From: Aspidiotus rigidus
Taxonomy: Eukaryota; Arthropoda; Insecta; Hemiptera; Diaspididae
Direction: 5' to 3'
Assembly (NCBI GenBank): GCA_035079385.1
Contig: JAVHKY010000003.1
Coordinates: 9,651,501 to 9,715,500, forward strand
DNA length: 64,000 bases
The notes beneath the pieces were generated by a model that saw nothing but the letters and a program-made list of their open reading frames with translations, had not been told where the DNA came from and made no database searches. Made by a program: the position numbers and the translations under genes. This document shows positions 58,054 through 64,000 of the stretch, piece after piece (position 1 is the first letter of the stretch; each line of letters opens with the position of its first letter).

Positions 58054-58795
58054 ACCCCACTTCGTTTTAAATAATTTAAATATCGAAAAATAAAATAATA
58101 CTCTGACTGTAACTAAGTTGATGTTTGATGAATGAACTAAAGAAGAAATAGATAAAGGAGCAATTATTGCTTTAGTTGATTATAAATTTAAAGGAAACTG
58201 AGATCTTTTTATAAAATAAAAATATAATTAAATAATTGATATTAAAATATTAAAATTAAAATATCTCCTAATCGATTAAATAATACAGCTAAAATTCCTA
58301 TTTTTATAATGATATAATTATTATAATAAATAACTGATAAAAAAGATATTAAACCTAATGAATCTCATCAAAAAAATTATTACTATAAAGTTTAATCTAG
58401 AGATTGATATAATTATTATAAAAACAAATAATAATTATAATTAAATATGAATACTTATTATTATTTAAATAAATAAAATTATAATAAATAATCAAAATTC
58501 CAATTATTAAAACTATAATTATAAATAATAAATTGAATTTGTCAAAATAAAATATTCTATTAAAATATAAATTATTAAATTTTAATACATTTAAATTAAC
58601 AACTAATCTAATTTTAATTATTGAAATTATTATCACAAAAAAAAATATTAATGAAATTTTAATTAAATAATTGAAGATTTTGTCCATCATTTAATAATTA
58701 TTAATTATAAAATAAACTTATTAATCATTTCATTTTATAATAATTTTTCCAATCTAATGATAATTATTTCTTGAAGAGTAATAATTATTTTAATA
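58052..58795 (-). pseudogene. nuclear nd5 fragment, tandem copy 3 (longest)
   Basis: Contains the shared block plus the upstream nd5 region: the frame 58690-58397 reads RIFYFDKFNLLFIIIVLIIG, corresponding to the FDxxSLLF segment near the N-terminus of subunit 5. The 7-base insertion is present here too. The end at ~58795 abuts the PLE-A copy. Confidence 0.85.
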
Positions 58796-58796
58796 G

Positions 58797-60424
58797 TAAA
58801 CAATGCAAACCGCAGAAAAATTGAAACGTCGAGCGCTTTCGGTTAATGAACCATCTACGGGACTGAAATGAAAGCAACTGACAAGACGGAGGAAAGAAAC
58901 AAGATATTAAGATTGGCCAAACGAGAAGTCGAGGCATGAATCATAAACAAGTTCAATCAGGCCTTCTTCCGGAGAGTACGAGTTAGATACAGTAATTTCA
59001 TCAGTAGTGTTGAGATGACGCATTATCTCTACGTGTTTGAGGGCGATACGTTTACGGTAGGAATACTCCTTATGGAGGAGTCTTTCCGATCCCTCACAGA
59101 AACTGTGGCCACTGTTTATTAAATGATCAGCAAAAGCTGATTCCCCGAAGTGTCTCTTATTCCAAGACTTCAGATGCTCAGCCACTTTCATTTTCATCTA
59201 GCGACTAGTCTCGCCAATATAAAAGTATAAACACCGCTCCTCTCATCAACAGGTATGGGGTCCTTCAGCCTCACAAACAACCCTTTACGAGTGGTAGGGT
59301 TGTAGAAAGCTAGTCTGAAACCAAACGGGCGGGGGGCCTGACCCATTTTGAGGAAGAACTTGCCCAGGAAAGGGAGACTACGACGATCAAGGATCGTGTC
59401 TCAGGGGAGGGAGGTGGTGTATTAAGAATGCTCCTCGTAAGTTTCCTCCAAACCATAACGTCATCGTTAACCCCATTCACTCTGGCCAGATTTTTGTTGT
59501 GAGTAATTCTTCTTTGAAGGTCGCCTGATCTGAACTAGGCTATTAAAAGCAGCCACCTTGTAGAATGACGCTCCGATCAGTCGTAGTATCTTTCCCATAT
59601 ATTCCAAACTCATGGATACCGTCTATTACAGATATTGTTAAATCCAAAAAATTAATGGAGGATACCCCAAAGTAAATTTTATGGAAGGGTATCAAGAATT
59701 GAGATACCTCAGAAACTCACTAAGGAGATCTGGGGGGCCGGCCCACGTGCCTAGAACGTCATCAACGTACCCGTGCCAATAGTAAATATGATTAAGTAAC
59801 ACCTTGTTCGAGGAAAAGCGGTCAAGTTCAAACCTAGATATGAAAATTCAGGAGATGAGAGAGCCTAAAGGTGATCCAATAAGGATCCCTACTTCATCAG
59901 TGAACTCGAAAAATTTCCCTTCGAACTATAGTTGGGGACCAACAAATATTTAGGAGACCGGAAAATTCTTGAAGCTCATTGTGAAGAATGTAGGCCTTGA
60001 CAAGTAGCTCACCCATACGCTGGATAGTAGCAGCCTTAGGAATAGACCAACAATATCAAACGAGCAGATGGTCGTTCCCGGGGGAAGACTTACACCCTTA
60101 GGACGTCAGTTAAAGAGGCCCAGTTCAAGACCGAATGAGGAGATTCAAAATCAATGCGATGTTTGAACCATCGGTCCAGGAATTTAGCCAGGAGTTAGGT
60201 TGGAGAGGAAATGAATGAGACAACGGGTCGCATCGGGGTAATATTCTTATGCTTTTTAGGCAACCTGTAAAGGAATGGGGGCGTGGGGATAGGAACAAGG
60301 AGGGTTTTTTTCATAACTGGAGTTTTGATAATAGCCTCACACTTGTTTATGACACTCCCAACTTCTTTAACATGCTTAGGAAAACTGAAATCCTCACTCT
60401 CTTTAGCACCACATTGCTGGAGTA
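58797..60424 (-). mobile_element. Penelope-like element PLE-A, copy 2, minus-strand part
   Basis: Diverged match to 31311-33000. 59197-58907 encodes HFGESAFADHLINSGHSFCE, the endonuclease C-terminal block. RT and linker regions follow with many small deletions and frameshifts. A hammerhead-like core lies at 58825-58866. Confidence 0.8.
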
Positions 60425-60775
60425 CTTCGGCCCTTCACTCGTTTGGTTTCAGACCAGCTTTTTACAACCCTACCACTGTTGAAGGGTTGTTTGTGAGGTT
60501 GGAGGACCCCATACCTCGGAAACGTATCGCCTTCAAACACATAGAGATAATGCGTCCCCTCAACACTGCCTGATGGTTTTACTGTACCAAACTCGTACAT
60601 TCCGGAAGAAGTTTATGATTCATGCCGCGACTTCTCGTTTGGCCAATCTTAATATCTTGTTTCTCTCCTCTGTCTTGTCAGTTGCTTTCATCTCAGTCCC
60701 AAAGAAGGTTCTCATTAACCGAAAGCGCTCGACGTTTTAATTTTTCTAGGGTTTACATTGTTTACTCTCCATTCT
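60425..60775 (+). mobile_element. PLE-A, copy 2, inverted 3' part
   Basis: Plus-strand frame 60283-60573 reads FGFRPAFYNPTTVEGLFVRL, then skips to RKRIAFKHIEIMRPLN, so the GIY-YIG core is deleted. The 3' tail with GAAAGCGCTCGACG follows. Together with the minus-strand part it gives an element whose two ends are inverted copies of the same 3' region (~260 bp). Confidence 0.8.
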
Positions 60776-60779
60776 TTTT

Positions 60780-62376
60780 TCGCTATCGCTGGGCCTTGTT
60801 CAGCCTAATATATTAGAGGATAACTTGAGCAACAGTATTCGAAAAGTGAATTGTAGTGTACTGTGCGTTAGCTGTAATATAGAGAAAGCCTAATATATTA
60901 TGTGAGTGGACGCGCTAATTATCCCAACATACGTATAATTTGGAGACCTCACAGGGTATCTACTAGTCATGAAAATCATGAAGTTAGGTTAACATACATA
61001 TTTTGACATGTACACATGTATGTCTTTCGGCTGGGGTCAGTCAGAAATCTGCCTAACGTCACGCTTGATGATCTCATCATGACCTTGGTCTACTTCAGGG
61101 GCTCACCCCTAGGCTACATTATATTAGGCCTAATATACAGCATACTAGAATTGACTTAGAAAAATTATTGATGAACCTGACCTTAAAAGTGGGGGAGATT
61201 GACAAGAAAAATTCTTTCAACCCGGACAAGAACCGAACGCCTGTTCACTGGACAAGTGCAAAAAACTGCCCATTTACCTGCTCTCAAGATACGTATATGA
61301 AAGCGTTATGTTTATGTTTCAATTTTTAGACACGTGTTCTGCATTGTAAAGAGGGTACTTTCCGATTCATGATGTCCTATTCGCGAGATCTGGAGTTTTC
61401 TAAGCAATTTATCGGATTTTCCTTGAAAACGAGATGTCACTAGTTCGACCTAAAACTTGGTGCATACATTTTGGCGGTGCAGATCGAAGGATATGAAAAA
61501 TGGACGATTGAAGCGATGTTCATTTGCACGCGCCTAAGAATTAAAAAGAAAATGTTGGAACTCATTCTACGATAACGGCATTTCTAATGACGATATTTTA
61601 TCGACTTTCCAATTCGCTGTATGCTGAAAGTGCAATATTTTACCAACAGCGTTCAATTAAATTCAATAATAAAAAATAATCGCATTCGTTAGCCCCAATC
61701 GGTGCAGTAGTTCGCAGTTCCCAATCTTGGGTGCTGTTATTCAACTCATATGACTGTCACGTCAAGTACACATACGCAAAAATACAGTAATATCAAATTA
61801 CTGCAGAAATTTCTCGAACCATTCGCGGATTATGATTGACTTATATGTATAAATTTATCTTTAATTACTGTACATCTCTCGCTGAAGCTCAAAAGGTGAA
61901 TTGCGGACGACAGAAGTTTTAAAAATGATTGAAACTCTTTTTCCTCTTACTTCTTGACGTAATGTCTGAAAAAATGAATAGCGTTACTTTCAGAGGTATG
62001 AGTGAAGAAGAAAGAAGTGAATATTACGATGTAGTTTGAGACTTCTTTTTTTTGTGACTTGGAGAATAGAGAGAATTAATTGAAACTATCTCAAAATCAC
62101 TATTTGAAAAAGTGCAGATCTAAATGAAAAAATAAGATCAAAATTTTTACAAGTCCTCAAAGTAGGTCAAGGTCATTGAGAGTGACAAAAAACCGTGACT
62201 GTTTCCCTCAGTAGTAGTTCCAATATTAGAAGCATAATTATTATGAAATTAGAATGTTGAAAATATCGATAATTTTTAGACCACCTTCTGAAAATATTTG
62301 TTATTTTTTCGTTAAATAATTGAAAAGGTCACCCTGCTACACAAATTAAGCAAATCATATTCGTTTTATGTTTCAG
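60780..62376. other. no recognisable feature (end of intron 1)
   Basis: AT-rich sequence. A segment near 60.78-61.15 kb shares words with 20.07-20.40 kb (GGCCTAATATACAGCATACT). No motif-bearing frame. Confidence 0.45.
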
Positions 62377-63621
62377 GGCATTTTGAAGGATCGACAAAAG
62401 AACGGAATTTCAAAGACGCGTAACGTCTCATTCCATTCCGAAGAAACAGAAATCATCGGTTTCGGTGGCGAGGACGTTTCTTCAGACGACGAATACTATC
62501 CGACTTTCAAAGAAGAAACTGTCACGCTGGAGGTGGATACGGAAGAGGATAAGAAATTTCGAAAGTTGACTCAGTCAAATACGGACTTCAATTCGGTGTC
62601 GGCCAATTTGAAGTGCGATCGATCGGACTTGAAAGAGCATGGTAGCGCACAGAATTCGGAAACTCGTGTCAAGTTTCCGAATCTTGAATTAGGAAAACCA
62701 CTGACGGACGCAGACGGACAGCGGCAAACCCTTCAAGTGAGCGTCGAACCATTTCAAAATTCGATAGGCCCTATTAATGGTACGTCGAAAAAAGACGGAG
62801 TAGATACAATCCAGAAGTCTGACTTGTCTAATAAAAAGACTGATGATAATACCAACAGTTCTAATTGTCTAAATGGAAACTGTAATAGTGAGACTAATAG
62901 CGCTAATTGTAGTAATAACTTGATGAATAACGAAAATGCGAATAGGATTAATAATTGTGATAAGAAACAAGACTCCCCAAAAAAGCTCGAAAGTGCGTGC
63001 AATTCTGCCGTCAGGGTAGATCTTAGAAGAGTTTCAAACGAGGAAGTGACCGAGACTATAAATGAAGTACACGTACCCGTAAAAGCTGGTGCGGAGGTCA
63101 GAAATGTCGACGCAAAATATTCGCCCGTATCAAACGTGCCTGTCGATTCGGCTGAGAGTGCTGATTCGAGGAGATCGAGCGAAAATGAAGTCGCCGAGAA
63201 TATGAATAATGCGAAAACGATATTAGAACCTCTGTTTAGATTTAGTGGTAAACGCGAAGATAAACCCAAGCTTTCGATCTATCAATCGTCTCTCGATTTG
63301 AAAGAGAAACGTTACTCGTTGAATAAAGACTGCAATCCGATCAATCTACCCTTAATCATGTCCAAAGAATTGGAAATTGAGCTAGATAAGCCGGGAAGTC
63401 GGGAGATGGTCGGTGAACCGGACGGCAAAGCCGATTCCGATGATTCGCGCGATCCTTCAAAATCCGATGAGGTTAAAAACTTGGCGACGACAGAGCCAGA
63501 ACTACCGATCAATCCGCAAAGATCATTTCTGCACGCTTTCAAACCAAAACCGGCGAGTAAGCCTGCGAGCTTGGAATGTACACCGGTTAAAGCAACGTCT
63601 AACGATCCTAACGAAAATACT
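62377..63621 (+). CDS. second coding exon, PEAK1/PRAG1-like protein (candidate)
   Basis: Acceptor TTTATGTTTCAG|GGC and donor ACT|GTGAGT give 1245 bases, phase 0 at both ends, open throughout. The Met at 62368 is inside the intron and not a start. Residues 1-30 are basic with RNVSFHSEETEIIGFGGED, possibly a phosphoregulated patch; then an acidic segment SSDDEYYPTFKEE and KLTQSNTDFNSVSANL. The middle is Asn/Ser-rich and the rest is polar, Pro/Ser/Lys-rich, with no membrane segment or folded domain. A long disordered scaffold between an N-terminal Cys/His motif and a distant domain is consistent with a PEAK-type protein but not proof. Codon usage is balanced, unlike surrounding AT-rich repeats. 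Confidence 0.75.
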
Positions 63622-63864
63622 GTGAGTATTTGTTCGAATTTATGATTTGATAAACTACGGAAATTTCATTTTATAGGTGCTTGAATTAAGATTATAGGTA
63701 TGACAAAAGTGGCTTTTGTGACAATGTACTGCTAAAAGTGTATTTGCTTCTGTACGTAATTTCTCGCGTCATCTGAGGCAAATACTTTGGATGGAACCTT
63801 ATCCATCAGTTTGTGAAGAATAATCGTCTTGACTAATTTCCTTCAACAATTAGAAAGATCTCAA
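63622..63864 (+). other. start of intron 2 of the host gene
   Basis: Begins GTGAGTATTTG. The next exon lies beyond the window. Confidence 0.65.
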
Positions 63865-64000
63865 GTGTACACAATACTTTATTAGTGAGCTTACAGAAGT
63901 ACTTTTAGGTGTTACCCCATCATCAGTTGGACAACACCTTGATCGTGCAACATTGTTTCATTCGACCAAATGTTACGTTTCTATTGGCTACCAATTGGTC
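63865..64000 (-). mobile_element. Penelope-like element PLE-B, copy 5 (3' end)
   Basis: On the minus strand, CAACTGATGATGGGGTAACA and CCTAAAAGTACTTCTG match the tails at 0.87, 22.05 and 54.96 kb. The element continues past the window edge. It lies within intron 2 of the host gene. Confidence 0.75.

Noticed and set aside
62754..63269. 171-codon minus-strand frame
   Set aside because: Mirror of the real exon 62377-63621, produced by its Ser/Asn-rich codons.

Overview
This is an intron-bearing, AT-rich animal nuclear DNA window, most likely from an insect. The evidence is the repeat set (Penelope-like elements with GIY-YIG endonucleases, Jockey-type and RNase H-bearing LINEs, hAT, Mutator-like, Helitron and mariner-type DNA elements), very AT-rich nuclear copies of arthropod-type mitochondrial genes, and GT-AG introns. 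I cannot name the species. Nearly all of the window is repeat-derived. The one host gene I can defend is at the right end: a 55-codon first coding exon (56240-56404) and a 415-codon second exon (62377-63621), joined in phase 0 across a 6 kb intron. Its N-terminus resembles the PEAK1/PRAG1 pseudokinase family.

Layout. 1-960: 3' part of a Penelope-like element (family PLE-B). 3.0 kb: a small TA-flanked MITE. 4.9-6.2 kb: an element with ~110 bp inverted ends and a nested GGAGGC-rich element. 6.2-8.5 kb: two decayed PLE-C copies. 8.6-9.9 kb: AT-rich tandem repeats. 9.85-10.6 kb: a LINE 3' end. 11.4-14.4 kb: no recognisable gene. 14.4-19.5 kb: a repeat module in several copies, GC-rich hairpins, a Helitron helicase remnant lying beneath two tandem heat-shock-type promoters, and a composite mitochondrial insertion (cox2, probable cox3, nd5). 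22.0-28.7 kb: a PLE-B fragment, a Mutator-like element with an 11 bp target duplication, a 3.2 kb foldback element with TA ends, and a terminal-inverted-repeat element. 31.3-33.9 kb: the best-preserved Penelope-like element (PLE-A), ending in a perfect 66 bp palindrome. 33.9-37.4 kb: a Jockey-type LINE broken by a DNA element that is itself broken by another. 41.9-45.5 kb: a hAT-type element containing a LINE. 48.9-55.0 kb: a PLE-B copy apparently split by a satellite with a 575 bp higher-order period. 56.2-63.6 kb: the host gene, whose intron holds three tandem nd5 mitochondrial copies separated by (CT)n tracts and a PLE-A copy with an inverted end. 63.87-64.0 kb: another PLE-B end.

The strongest signals are: (1) a family with CAGGGTGTCTACC-type ends in four complete copies, three with perfect 5 bp target duplications and one with 4 bp, its subterminal repeats differing between copies; (2) hammerhead-like cores at the ends of both main Penelope-like families; (3) duplicated heat-shock-type core promoters pointing into a Helitron remnant; (4) a mitochondrial pseudogene amplified in tandem after entering the nucleus. 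All similarity calls come from reading motifs by eye; no database search was possible.
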